A DNA stretch of 51,335 bases from Lentilactobacillus raoultii (lineage in GTDB: Bacteria > Bacillota > Bacilli > Lactobacillales > Lactobacillaceae): positions 1-51,335 of the forward strand of contig NZ_LS422981.1 of NCBI RefSeq assembly GCF_900411375.1, in the 5' to 3' direction. The stretch's first letter is position 1; each line of letters opens with the position of its first letter. This document shows, in pieces, positions 34,106 through 43,023 of this stretch. The position numbers and the translations under genes are program-made. The notes under the pieces were generated by a model, which saw only the letters and a program-made list of their open reading frames with translations, was not told where the DNA came from and did no database searches.

Positions 34106-34768
34106 TTATTTAATCTCTCCCAATTTATTTGCCCACTCGACTTTGATATCGTCATCGGTAATGATCAGTTTCGTGATCGCACCATTCGCGATTGGGACCC
34201 CCGTGTCCAGATCCGGCGCATAACGATCGACAATCGAGCGAATCGTCATGCCATGGGAAACGATCAAAATCTGTTGGCCATCTTCCGTATTTTGACGAAT
34301 CTTATCAAAGCCAAAGTTCAGGCGTTCCCAAAACATCGCGTTATTTTCGGCATTGTTATAAAGATCAGCCCGATGAATTAAATCTCGGGCCCGCTCCAAA
34401 CCAAAGTCTTTCAAGACTTCTTTTTCAGACGTTTTTTGGACTTGAGCACCCACAAACTGCCACATTTGATTAAGGTCATTGCCTTCAAAATAGCCGTGGA
34501 ACTGCTCCCGTAATTCTGGGTATTGATAGCTGACGATGTTCATATTATGAGGATTGGCCCGCAAAATCAGCCGAGCCGTATCAATTGCTCTTCCCGAGTC
34601 ACTGGAAAAGGCAGCGTTAAAGTTAACCCCTTTAAGCCGTTCACCAGCATTTTTAGCATCTCGAATCCCTTTTTCAGTAAGCGGTGAATCAATCCATCCC
34701 TGAACCTTATTATATAAATTCATATAAGTCTGCCCATGGCGGACAAGATATGCTGTGACTTTTTTCAC
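34106..34768 (-). CDS. Histidine phosphatase (phosphoglycerate-mutase-like)
   Basis: 220 residues from the GTG at 34766-34768 (MKKVTAYLVRHGQT) with GAGG 9 bases upstream; the longer reading is unsupported. The catalytic motif LVRHGQT carries the phosphorylated His, SSDSGRAIDTARLI and ELREQFHGYFEGN follow, and the second His is in LIVSHGMTIRSIV. Such proteins hydrolyse phosphate esters, e.g. sugar phosphates or 3-phosphoglycerate-like substrates; the exact substrate is unknown. The stop codon is 2 bases from the start of the structured repeat array, which appears to form its 3' UTR. Confidence 0.85.
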   Translation of the reverse strand: MKKVTAYLVRHGQTYMNLYNKVQGWIDSPLTEKGIRDAKNAGERLKGVNFNAAFSSDSGRAIDTARLILRANPHNMNIVSYQYPELREQFHGYFEGNDLNQMWQFVGAQVQKTSEKEVLKDFGLERARDLIHRADLYNNAENNAMFWERLNFGFDKIRQNTEDGQQILIVSHGMTIRSIVDRYAPDLDTGVPIANGAITKLIITDDDIKVEWANKLGEIK

Positions 34769-34798
34769 GAGAATCAGCCTCATTTCGTATTTTATCAA

Positions 34799-35027
34799 AA
34801 CTGTGTACGATTTAAGTATAACGAATCACCAGAAAAGAATCATCAAAAAGCCATCATTTTTCGCTAATCAATAATGATCATGCCAACTATTTAATTAACT
34901 AGTAAAGCATAATTACATGATTATATTGATTTTTATTGTTATACTATTAATAAATAGTTAACTGTTTTCGAAAAATAAGCACTTTGCTTAAATATCTACA
35001 GTTACAACGATGAAAGGAGCCACTGAT
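34799..35027. other. AT-rich intergenic region upstream of the ZIP transporter gene
   Basis: Divergent control region. A short palindrome AGTTAACT within AATAGTTAACTGTT lies near 34955-34968 and could be an operator. TATACT occurs near 34940. No convincing -35/-10 pair and no metal-box match could be fixed. Confidence 0.3.
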
Positions 35028-35846
35028 GTGACTTATTTACTAAAATTTTCACCGTGGCAGCAAGCACTTTTGGCCACCCTTTTTACCTGGGGTGTCACTG
35101 CACTGGGCGCCACGTTTGTTTTCGGCTTTAAAACCATTCGTGACAGCGCGTTGGCAATCATGTATGGCTTTGCGGCTGGCGTCATGATTGCAGCCTCGTT
35201 TTGGTCGCTGCTGGATCCAGCCATTGAGTTGGCCAGAGAATTGGACAAAGTGCCATGGTTAGTCGTTTCAAGTGGCTTTATCCTCGGTGGCCTTCTCCTA
35301 TACTTGGCCGACAAAGCGATCCCACTACTTCAGATTAACCAGCAAGCAAAGCACCAACCATCTCGCAAAGTCAAACAGACCATTCTCTTGGTTTTTTCAA
35401 TTACTCTGCATAACATCCCGGAAGGTTTGGCCGTCGGCGTGGCTTTTGGTGCCATTCAGGCAGCCAGCGGCACCCAGCACCTCAACATGCTTCTGGCGGC
35501 CGTCACCGTGGCGATTGGCATTGGTTTGCAAAACTTTCCCGAAGGCGCCGCGGTGGCCATTCCATTGCGTCAAAACGGGATGAGTCGGACTAAGGCTTTT
35601 TTCTATGGTCAAGCAAGTGGGATGGTCGAACCCGTCGCCGGGATCCTTGGTGCTTTGCTGGTCACCTACGTTAATCAGATTCTGCCATACGCCTTGGCAT
35701 TCGCGGCCGGTGCCATGATCTATGTCGCTTGCAAGGAATTGATCCCAGAAGCCCACGCCCGAACCAAAGCAGAATCCCACTGGGCAATCTTAGGAATTAT
35801 GGCTGGCTTTACGCTAATGATGGTTTTGGACGTTGCACTGGGATAA
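35028..35846 (+). CDS. ZIP-family divalent metal transporter
   Basis: 272 residues. GTG start chosen from AAGGAG at 35014-35019 (spacing 8); the ATG at 35010 overlaps it. Eight hydrophobic segments. The metal-site helices carry HNIPEGLAVGVAFG (TM4) and LQNFPEGAAVAIP (TM5), the ZIP/GufA signature, where His and Glu bind zinc or a related ion. A short hydrophilic loop between TM3 and TM4 includes QQAKHQPSRK. It would import Zn, Mn or Fe into the cell. Monocistronic or cotranscribed with the small membrane protein 95 bases downstream. Confidence 0.9.
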   Translation: MTYLLKFSPWQQALLATLFTWGVTALGATFVFGFKTIRDSALAIMYGFAAGVMIAASFWSLLDPAIELARELDKVPWLVVSSGFILGGLLLYLADKAIPLLQINQQAKHQPSRKVKQTILLVFSITLHNIPEGLAVGVAFGAIQAASGTQHLNMLLAAVTVAIGIGLQNFPEGAAVAIPLRQNGMSRTKAFFYGQASGMVEPVAGILGALLVTYVNQILPYALAFAAGAMIYVACKELIPEAHARTKAESHWAILGIMAGFTLMMVLDVALG

Positions 35847-35941
35847 CCCTAATTTTCAATTTAAATGAAAAAGTATCATTGCTTTATTTTCAGTTATGAT
35901 CGGCTTAGAATGCCTTTGAAATCCACAAGGAGGTGTTTCAA

Positions 35942-36466
35942 ATGTTAATGACTAACCATTCATCCAAGCCGTTGGAAGTCGTGTATGACATTGCGATGGT
36001 GCTGGCCATCCTTTTTGGCATCACATTTGCCCTGTTTTTGATCACATCAGTTATTTGCTTGCTATTATTATTTATCCCAGCTGTCCATTCATTTGTGAAT
36101 CAAACATTGAATGGTGCCGGCATCTCTAATCCCGTCATCTGGGAAATTCTTTTGTTCTGGCTATACGTTGTGATTTTGCTTGGCATGCGGTTTCTAATGA
36201 TCTTCGGCCTATTTAAACTATCAGGAAATCTACGATCAAAGGCCATCTTCAGTCAGGAAAATTGGGCTGATTTTAAACTCATTCTGGTTTCTTACAGCAT
36301 CTATGCCATCGTTCAATATATTGGATCAGTCATGAATCAAATTTTTCACTTTACTAACGGTGGTACGGCCAATAGCCCAACCATTCCAATCCTTATATGG
36401 CTAATCCTTTACACGGTCTATCTAATTTTCAAGTCTAACCAAGAACCCACTGAGCCTTCAGCTTAG
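35942..36466 (+). CDS. DUF2975-like membrane protein
   Basis: 174 residues from the ATG with AAGGAGGT at 35927-35934. Four hydrophobic segments: VYDIAMVLAILFGITFALFLITSVICLLLLFI, ILLFWLYVVILLGMRFLMIFGLF, LILVSYSIYAIVQYIG and IPILIWLILYTVYLIF. The middle stretch LFKLSGNLRSKAIFSQENWADFKLI, with a FSxEN motif before the third segment, resembles DUF2975 proteins, which often precede a small XRE regulator; none is adjacent. Function unknown. Confidence 0.6.
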   Translation: MLMTNHSSKPLEVVYDIAMVLAILFGITFALFLITSVICLLLLFIPAVHSFVNQTLNGAGISNPVIWEILLFWLYVVILLGMRFLMIFGLFKLSGNLRSKAIFSQENWADFKLILVSYSIYAIVQYIGSVMNQIFHFTNGGTANSPTIPILIWLILYTVYLIFKSNQEPTEPSA

Positions 36467-36500
36467 TTACAAGTTACAAGTTACAGGTAACAAGTAACAA
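36465..36500 (+). repeat. Short TTACAAG/GTAACAAG tandem repeats
   Basis: Just after the stop codon, the heptamer GTTACAA is repeated about three times and followed by GTAACAA copies, giving a locally symmetric tract. It may be slippage-prone; no function inferred. Confidence 0.6.
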
Positions 36501-36510
36501 GTCATTCAAA

Positions 36511-36556
36511 AAATTGAGCTACGATTTCCCAAGGCAAGGAAACCGTAGCTCAATTT
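36511..36556 (-). terminator. Strong terminator after the second repeat array
   Basis: AAATTGAGCTACG pairs perfectly with CGTAGCTCAATTT, and TTTCC with GGAAA inside. On the minus strand it is followed by TTTTTTG. It lies right after repeat units 4 and 3, ending the transcript from the aldo/keto reductase gene. Confidence 0.9.
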
Positions 36557-36665
36557 AGGACAGCTCCTTCAAATCCACTGCGTCTAAGGGATCATTCTGA
36601 AAAATTCAGGATTTCCCAGAATGACGCCTTAGTCTTCGTAGATTAACCGCTTGAATCCTCTCACT
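36555..36665 (-). repeat. Structured intergenic repeat, unit 3
   Basis: About 111 bp, shorter in the apical loop. On the minus strand: AGTGAGAGGATTCAAGCGG to AGCTGTCCTAA. Stems TTCAA/TTGAA, AATCTAC/GTGGATT, CTAAGG/CCTTAG and TCATTCTG/CAGAATGA extended by GAAAT/ATTTTT. Each differs in sequence from other copies but still pairs. Confidence 0.85.
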
Positions 36666-36669
36666 GTTC

Positions 36670-36788
36670 TTAGGACAGCTCCTCCCAGCAAACTCCTACA
36701 TGTAAGGGATCAATTGGCAAAATCCAAAACAGGATTTTCCCAATTGACGCCTTACACTCCGGAGTCTAACCGCTGGGATCCGCTCACT
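36670..36788 (-). repeat. Structured intergenic repeat, unit 4
   Basis: About 119 bp. Stems TCCCAGC/GCTGGGA, AGACTCC/GGAGTTT, TGTAAGG/CCTTACA and TCAATTGG/CCAATTGA extended by AAAATCC/GGATTTT. It starts 6 bases after the stop codon of the aldo/keto reductase gene on the same strand. Confidence 0.85.
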
Positions 36789-36794
36789 GTTTTT

Positions 36795-37652
36795 TTAATG
36801 ATGTGGATATTGATGACCAATCTCGTAAACCATTTCAGGTTCTTGACTGAGCCGAGTGTTTCGATTCAAGTCATCTACTTGTTTCATTTCGTCAGCACTT
36901 AGTTCAAAATCATAAATATCGGCGTTTTGCTTAATTCGCTGTGGATGAACCGACTTGGGGATAAAGGCGTCACCGCGCTGCAAATGCCAACGCAAAATGA
37001 CCTGAGCAGCCGATTTACCGTGGGCCTTGGCTAATTTCACCAGTACCGGATCATCGAAGGCCTTGCCGCGTCCCAGTGGTGCCCAAGCCTGAGTGACAAT
37101 TTGATTTTCCCGATTAAAATCAATCATCGCTGGCTGGGCTAAGTAAGGATGAACTTCCAGTTGATTAACCACCGGCATTTCATTGGCTTTGGTTGCTAAG
37201 TATTGAAGGTGCAGCATGCCATAATTACTCGTGCCAATCGACTTTACCAATCCCTGTTCCTTCAATTTTTCAAAGGCCCGCCAAGTTTCAAAAAAGTGGG
37301 TATGAATCGGCCAGTGAACCAGCAGCAAATCAACATAATCCAATTGCAGCTTTTTTAATGACGTCTCAAACGAGGCCATGACCTGATCATAGCCCTGATT
37401 TTCTTCAGCAATTTTAGTGGTAATAAACACGTCATCCCGGTTAACGTTTAATTCCTTGATCGCCTTACCAACTGCCGCTTCATTTCCATACATTTGAGCG
37501 GTATCAAATAACCGATAGCCATCATCATAAGCTGACTTCACCGACTGAATCAGTTGGGCTTCATCGGTCATTTTATAAACGCCCAACCCCTGAATCGGCA
37601 TTTGATTACCATCAGCCAACTTCACTCTCGAATCAATTCTCTTTGTTGTCAT
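36795..37652 (-). CDS. Aldo/keto reductase
   Basis: 285 residues; ATG with GGAGGA 6 bases upstream. The catalytic tetrad of the family is visible: Asp and Tyr in RLFDTAQMYGNE (about residues 50 and 55), Lys in ITTKI (about 80) and His in LLVHWPIH (about 113). The NADPH-binding C-terminus reads IPKSVHPQRIKQN. It reduces aldehydes or ketones, e.g. 2,5-diketogluconate-reductase-type substrates. It lies 14 bases downstream of the acetyltransferase gene, so they form one operon. The repeat array (units 4 and 3) and a terminator follow immediately. Confidence 0.92.
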   Translation of the reverse strand: MTTKRIDSRVKLADGNQMPIQGLGVYKMTDEAQLIQSVKSAYDDGYRLFDTAQMYGNEAAVGKAIKELNVNRDDVFITTKIAEENQGYDQVMASFETSLKKLQLDYVDLLLVHWPIHTHFFETWRAFEKLKEQGLVKSIGTSNYGMLHLQYLATKANEMPVVNQLEVHPYLAQPAMIDFNRENQIVTQAWAPLGRGKAFDDPVLVKLAKAHGKSAAQVILRWHLQRGDAFIPKSVHPQRIKQNADIYDFELSADEMKQVDDLNRNTRLSQEPEMVYEIGHQYPHH

Positions 37653-37666
37653 CAAATTCCTCCGTT

Positions 37667-38227
37667 TTACTTTAATTTTTTAATCACTCTGGCGGGATTA
37701 CCACCAATTAACACGTTATCACCAAACGACTTGGTGACAACCGCGCCGGCGGCAATGATCACATTATTGCCAAGCGTGACATTGGGGGTGATCACGACAC
37801 TGCCACCCGCCCATAGGTTATCACCAATCGTAACACTGCCTGGGTATTCAACGCCCCGATTACGCTCGCCAACATCAAAAGCGTGGTCAACCGTGTAAAT
37901 CTGGCAATTTGGCCCCAGTAGACAATTATCGCCAATTGTAATTGAGCCGACATCAATAAATGTACAGCCGTAATTGGCAAAGAAATTATCGCCCACCGTA
38001 ATACTGTATCCATAATCACATTGAAAAGGGGCCATCACATTAAAGTTTTTACCAGTCCTTTTAAAGACGTTGCTCAAAATTTTCATGGCCTCATCCGGCG
38101 TTTCCTTGGATAGCTCATTAAATTCATTGATCCGTTTTCGGGTTTTCCAACGATCCGCTGATAGTTCTTTATCAACGTTAACATATTTCATTCCCGCCAA
38201 CATTTTTTGCTTTTCGGTCATTGCCAT
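37667..38227 (-). CDS. Maltose/galactoside O-acetyltransferase (left-handed beta-helix)
   Basis: 186 residues, start ATG with GGAGG 10 bases upstream. The N-terminal helical cap (MTEKQKMLAGMKYVNVDKEL) is followed by hexapeptide repeats: SITVGDNFFANYGCTFIDVGSITIGDN, LLGPNCQIYTVDHAFD (His is the probable catalytic base), then SVTIGDNLWAGGSVVITPNVTLGNNVIIAAGAVVTKSF, and the ending GGNPARVIKKL. It transfers acetyl from acetyl-CoA to sugars (maa/lacA type). First gene of an operon with the aldo/keto reductase. It is separated from araA by the terminator at 38342-38381. Confidence 0.9.
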   Translation of the reverse strand: MAMTEKQKMLAGMKYVNVDKELSADRWKTRKRINEFNELSKETPDEAMKILSNVFKRTGKNFNVMAPFQCDYGYSITVGDNFFANYGCTFIDVGSITIGDNCLLGPNCQIYTVDHAFDVGERNRGVEYPGSVTIGDNLWAGGSVVITPNVTLGNNVIIAAGAVVTKSFGDNVLIGGNPARVIKKLK

Positions 38228-38341
38228 TTAATCAATTCCTCCATCTCGATTCAAATTACCATGGTCTTATTATACCAAACTGATCTTTCTATATTTAGCG
38301 CAAGTTTGTCAGGCGAACCTGCATGGCCACTTGCTATGTAT

Positions 38342-38381
38342 AAAACGAGGTTGTGACCCCAAAGGGCGGCAACCTCGTTTT
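38342..38381. terminator. Terminator of the araT-araA operon
   Basis: AAAACGAGGTTG pairs perfectly with CAACCTCGTTTT around a 16-base loop. It lies downstream of araA on the minus strand. Confidence 0.88.
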
Positions 38382-38426
38382 AAAAATTGTTTCAAGTTTT
38401 AATTAACGTAACCTGATTATCGCAGA

Positions 38427-39851
38427 TTATTTAATGTCATCAAAAGGAAGATTGAACATCGTTGCAAGATCTGCAATTTGTTGTTCGTTAGCAGCGAATG
38501 TCAACACTGTGTGGTGTCCGCCACCATCGTGAATCCATTGAGTAGCGCCGGCCTTCAAACCAACTTTTGGTGTCCACATCTGTTTTGCAACTGGTAGATG
38601 TGGCGTTGGCTTTGGTGCCTTGTGGCCTTCAACGGCGTAACCAATCATTCGATATTCGTTACCAAAGTCTGAGATTGTGACATCAAAGGCGTCACCCTCA
38701 CGACCTGTAAATACCAAACGAGCAGGATCTGCTTTACCACCAATATCCAATGGGTGAACTTCAACACGTGGCTTGTCACTGGCAATACCAGGGTCAACTT
38801 CAAGCATGTGTGATCCAAGGATGGCTTCCTTACCCTTTTGTAATTCAAGGGTGTAGTCTTCCATGAAGGCAGTGGCTTGATTATGAGTCAAGATCTTCAG
38901 TAAACGATCAAGAGCAGCTGTCTTCCAGTCACCTTCAGCACCGAAACCATAACCTTCATCCATCAGCAATTGAGCTGCTAAACCAGGTAATTGTTCCAAA
39001 CCATAAAGGTCTTCGAAGTTGGTTGTGAAGGCTGTGTAGTTGTTCTTGTCCAAGAAGTTCTTGATACCGAAGTATTCACGGATTTGATAACGAACTGAGT
39101 GTTCGTACTTGTCCTTGTCGTTATCGCCTTGAACAAATTCGTACTTGTCTTGTAATTCTTTGTATTTAGCATCAATGTCGCTTTCAGGAACGGCGTTAAC
39201 AGCTTGTACCAAGTCACCTAGGGCGTAGTAGTCAACTGTCCAGCCAAATTGAATTTGAGCTTCAACCTTGTCACCTTCAGTAACAGCAACGTTTCTCATG
39301 TTGTCACCAAAACGGGCAACCTTGATCTTGAAGCTTTCGTTGTAGGCAACGGCAACGTCTTCCCAGTCAGCAATTTCTTGTTGAACTTCTTCATCGCCCC
39401 ACCAGCCGTAAACAATCTTGTTGTGCTTACGAAGACGGGCATTGATGAAGCCGTATTCACGATCACCATGGGCACTTTGGTTAAGGTTCATATAATCAAA
39501 GTCAATGGTGTCATATGGAATGTGGTTCAAATATTGGGTAGCTAAATGAAGCAATGGCTTCTGAAGTAATTTAGTCCCTCTAATCCAGTTCTTAGCAGGT
39601 GAAAATGTGTGCATCCAAGTGATCACGCCGGCTACGTTATCGTTGTAGTTGGCATCCTTCATCAATTGAGTGATGCTGTCGGCAGTTGTGGCAACCAGCT
39701 TGAACTTAATTGGATAAGGCAGCTTGTTAGTTGCGTTTAACTTGTCAACGATATCACGGGCATCTTTTTCAACTGACTTAAGTTGTTCTTCACCATACAG
39801 ATGCTGACTACCGGTAACAAACCAAAATTCATAATCAGGAACTTGTAACAT
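38427..39851 (-). CDS. araA: L-arabinose isomerase
   Basis: 474 residues from the ATG at 39849-39851 ([22 protein letters not shown]) with AGGAGAG upstream; this is the size of the lactobacillus enzymes. It converts L-arabinose to L-ribulose with Mn as cofactor. Family features: [11 protein letters not shown] at the N-terminus, [21 protein letters not shown], and the metal-site region TTNFEDLYG...[17 protein letters not shown] with HMLEVDP and the C-terminal GGHHTVL His. It follows the transporter gene by 80 bases, probably in one transcript from the AraR/cre-controlled promoter upstream. araB and araD are not found here. Confidence 0.95.
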   Translation of the reverse strand: MLQVPDYEFWFVTGSQHLYGEEQLKSVEKDARDIVDKLNATNKLPYPIKFKLVATTADSITQLMKDANYNDNVAGVITWMHTFSPAKNWIRGTKLLQKPLLHLATQYLNHIPYDTIDFDYMNLNQSAHGDREYGFINARLRKHNKIVYGWWGDEEVQQEIADWEDVAVAYNESFKIKVARFGDNMRNVAVTEGDKVEAQIQFGWTVDYYALGDLVQAVNAVPESDIDAKYKELQDKYEFVQGDNDKDKYEHSVRYQIREYFGIKNFLDKNNYTAFTTNFEDLYGLEQLPGLAAQLLMDEGYGFGAEGDWKTAALDRLLKILTHNQATAFMEDYTLELQKGKEAILGSHMLEVDPGIASDKPRVEVHPLDIGGKADPARLVFTGREGDAFDVTISDFGNEYRMIGYAVEGHKAPKPTPHLPVAKQMWTPKVGLKAGATQWIHDGGGHHTVLTFAANEQQIADLATMFNLPFDDIK

Positions 39852-39931
39852 AGTATTTTCTCTCCTCTTTTGATTAAAATAATGAAACATTTTTATTAAT
39901 ATTCAGGCGCAAAGACCCAAACATTGATAAC

Positions 39932-41305
39932 TTATTTAATAGCTGAAGTATCGGATTCCTTGATTCCAGCACGTTTGTGAAGGTCAAGTTCGATCTCTTC
40001 AAGCGACTTACCACGAGTTTCAACGAATTTAGTGTGAACAACCCAAATGGCGATCCCGCAAATCACTGCGTAGAACAGAAAGGCGTTGTCCAAGCCCCAG
40101 GCACTGAGCATCATTGGGAAAGTTAATGAAACCACCATATCAGCTAACCAGTTGGTTGCTGAGCAAAGTGAGGTCCCCAACCCACGAATGTTTAGTGGGA
40201 AGACTTCACCAATCAGAACCCAGGTAATTGGTGCCCAAGTTGTGGCATAAAAGGCAATATAGACGGTCAAGGCAATCGCACTCACAATGGCGGCTGCGTG
40301 TGACCCGTTATCAAACTTCAAAATGGTGTACATGACAACAAGTGACAAGCCCATGCCACTGGCACCGAAAATTAACATCTTTTTACGATCGACTTTATCC
40401 ATTAACAACATGGCCACGACCGTCACAGCAACGTTAACAATCCCGATTCCAATGTGGGCAAGCAGTGCGGCAATGACACCCCAACCAACGTCGGTAAAAA
40501 TCGTTGGTGCGTAGAAAATAACACTGTTGGAACCAATGACCTGCTGGAAGACAGCGGCACCAAGTCCGGTAATCAAAGCTGGTCGAACAGCTTTACCGAA
40601 CAATTCCTTCCAGCCGCCGGTCTTTTGCTGAGCCGTTTCCTGAATTTCAGTTAAAGCAACGTCAACCGCTTTCTTATCACCCTTGTTGGTGTTCATCAAA
40701 ACATCACGGGCATCGTCAAGCTTCCCTGTTTTAACCAAGAATCGGGGACTTTCCGGCAGGAACAAAGCACCAAAGAACAGAATGGCAGCTGGTAATGCGG
40801 CAAATCCCAACATCCAACGCCAACCAGTGTACATGTGGGCAAACGTGTAGTTCAAGATGTAAGCCAGCAAAATTCCAATCATAACCATTAATTGGAACAT
40901 GGTTGCAACCGCACCGTGCACTCGTTTAGGTGCCAACTCATGCAGATAAGCCGGAATCAATGCGGACGTAATTCCAACACCAATTCCCAAGATAATCCGA
41001 GTAAATAGCAATACCCAGAAGTCTGGTGCAAATCCTGAAGTTAACGCACCAATGAAGAAGATCACGGCGGCCCAAATCAGTAATCTACGACGGCCATACG
41101 TATCCAAGAATTTACTGGTGGCCAACGCACCAATGATCGCACCAATTAAAACTGAGCTAACAACCCAGCCTTGTTGCCATGGCCCTAAATTCAGCTGCTT
41201 TTGGATAAAGAGGATCGCACCGGAAACCGATGCAATATCATATCCAAATAGCAAGCCTCCTAAAGCACCAAACGTATAAATAAATCCGTTTGAAACTTTT
41301 TTCAA
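39932..41305 (-). CDS. Sugar:proton symporter, probable arabinose transporter
   Basis: 457 residues from a TTG at 41303-41305 (MKKVSNGFIYTFGALGG) with GGGGTG upstream; the longer in-frame start at 41389 runs through the operator and is rejected. Twelve membrane segments with sugar-porter motifs: GGLLFGYDIASVSG, DTYGRRRLL, RIILGIGVG, PESPRFLV, a DKVDRKK loop, and WVLIGEVFPLNIRG. AraE/XylE-type proteins take up pentoses with protons. It is the first gene before araA and carries its promoter, an AraR-like box and a cre, supporting arabinose as substrate (inference). Confidence 0.88.
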   Translation of the reverse strand: MKKVSNGFIYTFGALGGLLFGYDIASVSGAILFIQKQLNLGPWQQGWVVSSVLIGAIIGALATSKFLDTYGRRRLLIWAAVIFFIGALTSGFAPDFWVLLFTRIILGIGVGITSALIPAYLHELAPKRVHGAVATMFQLMVMIGILLAYILNYTFAHMYTGWRWMLGFAALPAAILFFGALFLPESPRFLVKTGKLDDARDVLMNTNKGDKKAVDVALTEIQETAQQKTGGWKELFGKAVRPALITGLGAAVFQQVIGSNSVIFYAPTIFTDVGWGVIAALLAHIGIGIVNVAVTVVAMLLMDKVDRKKMLIFGASGMGLSLVVMYTILKFDNGSHAAAIVSAIALTVYIAFYATTWAPITWVLIGEVFPLNIRGLGTSLCSATNWLADMVVSLTFPMMLSAWGLDNAFLFYAVICGIAIWVVHTKFVETRGKSLEEIELDLHKRAGIKESDTSAIK

Positions 41306-41357
41306 AACGAACACCCCATTCGACTTTTCTATTAAAAATTTAAAACAATTGCAAAAA

Positions 41358-41431
41358 CTTTGTGCGCACATGTAAACGGTTTCTGACATCGCTTACAAGA
41401 GAAGTATAAAATATTTATCCGCATAAATCAA
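41358..41431 (-). promoter_or_regulatory. araT-araA promoter with AraR box and cre
   Basis: Minus-strand -35 TTGATT (41426-41431), 17-bp spacer and -10 TATACT (41403-41408). Downstream of it, a cre match TGTAAACGGTTTCT at 41371-41384 has one mismatch to TGWNANCGNTNWCA. Next to it, CTTTGTGCGCACATGT at 41358-41373 has a TGTGCGCACA palindrome and matches the AraR consensus ATTTGTACGTACAAAT at 11 of 16 positions. Confidence 0.7.
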
Positions 41432-41524
41432 TACATATTTTATTTATTAGCACAAAAATTTTAAGTAAAAAAGTCGAAAGGCTTTGAACGCTAAGGCATC
41501 ACCACCTTTCGTGAGTTAAAAATA

Positions 41525-42625
41525 TTAGACGGTCTTGGTTGCATCAATGGCTTTGGTTGAATCCCGAATGACCAAATCCGCATCAAAGACTTTCGATTGC
41601 CGGTCTTTTTTATTAATCATATCAATCAGCATTTCCGCCGCTGTTTCACCTAACCGCCGTTTCGGATGAATCATCGTGGTAATTCCCGGGTTGATATATT
41701 TTGAAATCTCATAATCATCAAACCCGGCTACCGAAATATCATTGGGAATATCGAAGCCTTCCTTACCCAACATGCCAATTACTTCCATGGCCAATTGATC
41801 GTTGTAGCAAACAATGGCCGTTGGGCGGGCACTGTCCGGCACCTCAACGCGATTTTTAATCTTCCGCAGCACATCGTTGATATCATCAGCGGAGCGATAC
41901 ATCATGATATCACCGGATGACGCCACGTTGGGATGTGTCTGGTACGATCGAATAAAGCCATTCATCCGGTTGACTCCCTGCATATCGTCAACTTGAAAAA
42001 CTCCCAAGACCCGTTCATGACCATGATCCAACAGATAATCCATCAATTTCTTTTCGCTGGCCGTGTCTGCAACCTCCACATACGGAAAATCCAACTCCGG
42101 ATAGTGGGCGTTAATGAAAACGGCTGGTTTGCCGGATTGAATAATCATCTGGTAAATATCCAAATTGGGATTTTCCAAAGTACTGCGGGTTGGTTCAATA
42201 ATAAATCCTAAAACATCGTTATCCAACATATTTAATAAATTATGTCGTTCATTATCATGCTCATCATGCGTATTGCCTAAAAGTAATGAATAGCCGGCGT
42301 CTGAAATTACTTGATCGATGCCGCTGATAATATTTGGGAAAATGTAGTCCGCAATGTGGGTTGTGACGACCCCGATGCTTTGATTCGAGCGTTCCGAACG
42401 CACTTTGTTATTGATCCAATCATTAACATACATCCCACCTCCTTGAACCCGGTATATATAGCCTTCATGTTCAAGGTCACCAACTGCCCGTCGAATTGTA
42501 TATCGACTGACAGAATAGATGGCCATTAATTCAGATTCGGTGGGGATTTTTTCGTTAATTTTATACTTGCCGTTAATAATATGGTGTTTAAGATTCTTTT
42601 TAACCATGACATATTTGGTTTCCAT
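41525..42625 (-). CDS. araR: Arabinose-responsive repressor AraR
   Basis: 366 residues from the ATG (METKYVMVKKNLKHHI) with GGGGGG 7 bases upstream. A GntR-type winged helix occupies 1-70 (KINEKIPTESELMAIYSVSRYTIRRAVGDLEHEGYIYRVQGGGMYV). The rest is a LacI/GalR-like sugar-binding domain (SIGVVTTHIADYIFPNIISGI, AIVCYNDQLAMEVIGML, VAGFDDYEISKYINPGITTM). This chimera is the AraR architecture. Without arabinose it represses the transporter, araA and probably the epimerase gene through palindromic boxes. It is separated from its promoter region by a MITE-like element that begins 24 bases before the start codon. Confidence 0.92.
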   Translation of the reverse strand: METKYVMVKKNLKHHIINGKYKINEKIPTESELMAIYSVSRYTIRRAVGDLEHEGYIYRVQGGGMYVNDWINNKVRSERSNQSIGVVTTHIADYIFPNIISGIDQVISDAGYSLLLGNTHDEHDNERHNLLNMLDNDVLGFIIEPTRSTLENPNLDIYQMIIQSGKPAVFINAHYPELDFPYVEVADTASEKKLMDYLLDHGHERVLGVFQVDDMQGVNRMNGFIRSYQTHPNVASSGDIMMYRSADDINDVLRKIKNRVEVPDSARPTAIVCYNDQLAMEVIGMLGKEGFDIPNDISVAGFDDYEISKYINPGITTMIHPKRRLGETAAEMLIDMINKKDRQSKVFDADLVIRDSTKAIDATKTV

Positions 42626-42639
42626 TTTAATACCCCCCA

Positions 42640-42910
42640 CTCATTTAACGTAATGTCCAAAGTTTCTTAGTTCCATCCTTGGTAATCCTTGTCAAATCAA
42701 CGTTAATCAAAAAACACTTGCCTTCCCCCAAAAGTTCCGACATAGTGTAAGTACCAACTCAACACAAGGAACAGGCCGCAACCCATTGCGTGGCTTGTCA
42801 AGGGCATTTGACGCCCCGCAGTTGGTCGCAGCCTGACGAAAAGTACAAACCTAGGTACAAACTTGGTCACGAGTAAGTTTTCATAGAACTTTGGACATTA
42901 CCTCATTTAA
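42640..42910. mobile_element. MITE-like element upstream of araR
   Basis: GTAATGTCCAAAGTT at 42650-42664 and its exact reverse complement at 42887-42901 bound a 253-bp segment (42649-42901). Nine-base direct repeats CTCATTTAA flank it at 42640-42648 and 42902-42910, as a target duplication would. No transposase is encoded. The interior has two GTACAAAC half-sites (42843-42850 and 42855-42862), similar to AraR half-boxes. The family is not identified; a 9-bp duplication would fit IS256- or IS4-type elements among others. Confidence 0.75.
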
Positions 42911-42938
42911 TGATTCAAAATCCTGCTAAATTATCTTT

Positions 42939-42967
42939 CAGGCATTGATTAACTATCAACTAAATGC
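42939..42967 (-). terminator. Possible terminator of the 59-residue protein gene
   Basis: On the minus strand GGCATT and TTGAT pair with ATCAA and AATGCC around a short loop. No strong T-run follows. Confidence 0.35.
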
Positions 42968-43023
42968 CGACTTTTTTGCCTAAATCAATATAAAGACGTT
43001 TTAAACTTTGGCCAAACAACCGC

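Noticed and set aside
34192-34473. Plus-strand frames overlapping the histidine phosphatase gene
   Set aside because: They are opposite-strand shadows of a gene with clear catalytic motifs.
42651-42770. 32-codon minus-strand frame MSELLGEGKCFLINVDLTRI... inside the MITE-like element
   Set aside because: No ribosome site, and its end is made of the inverted repeat and flank, so it is probably chance.
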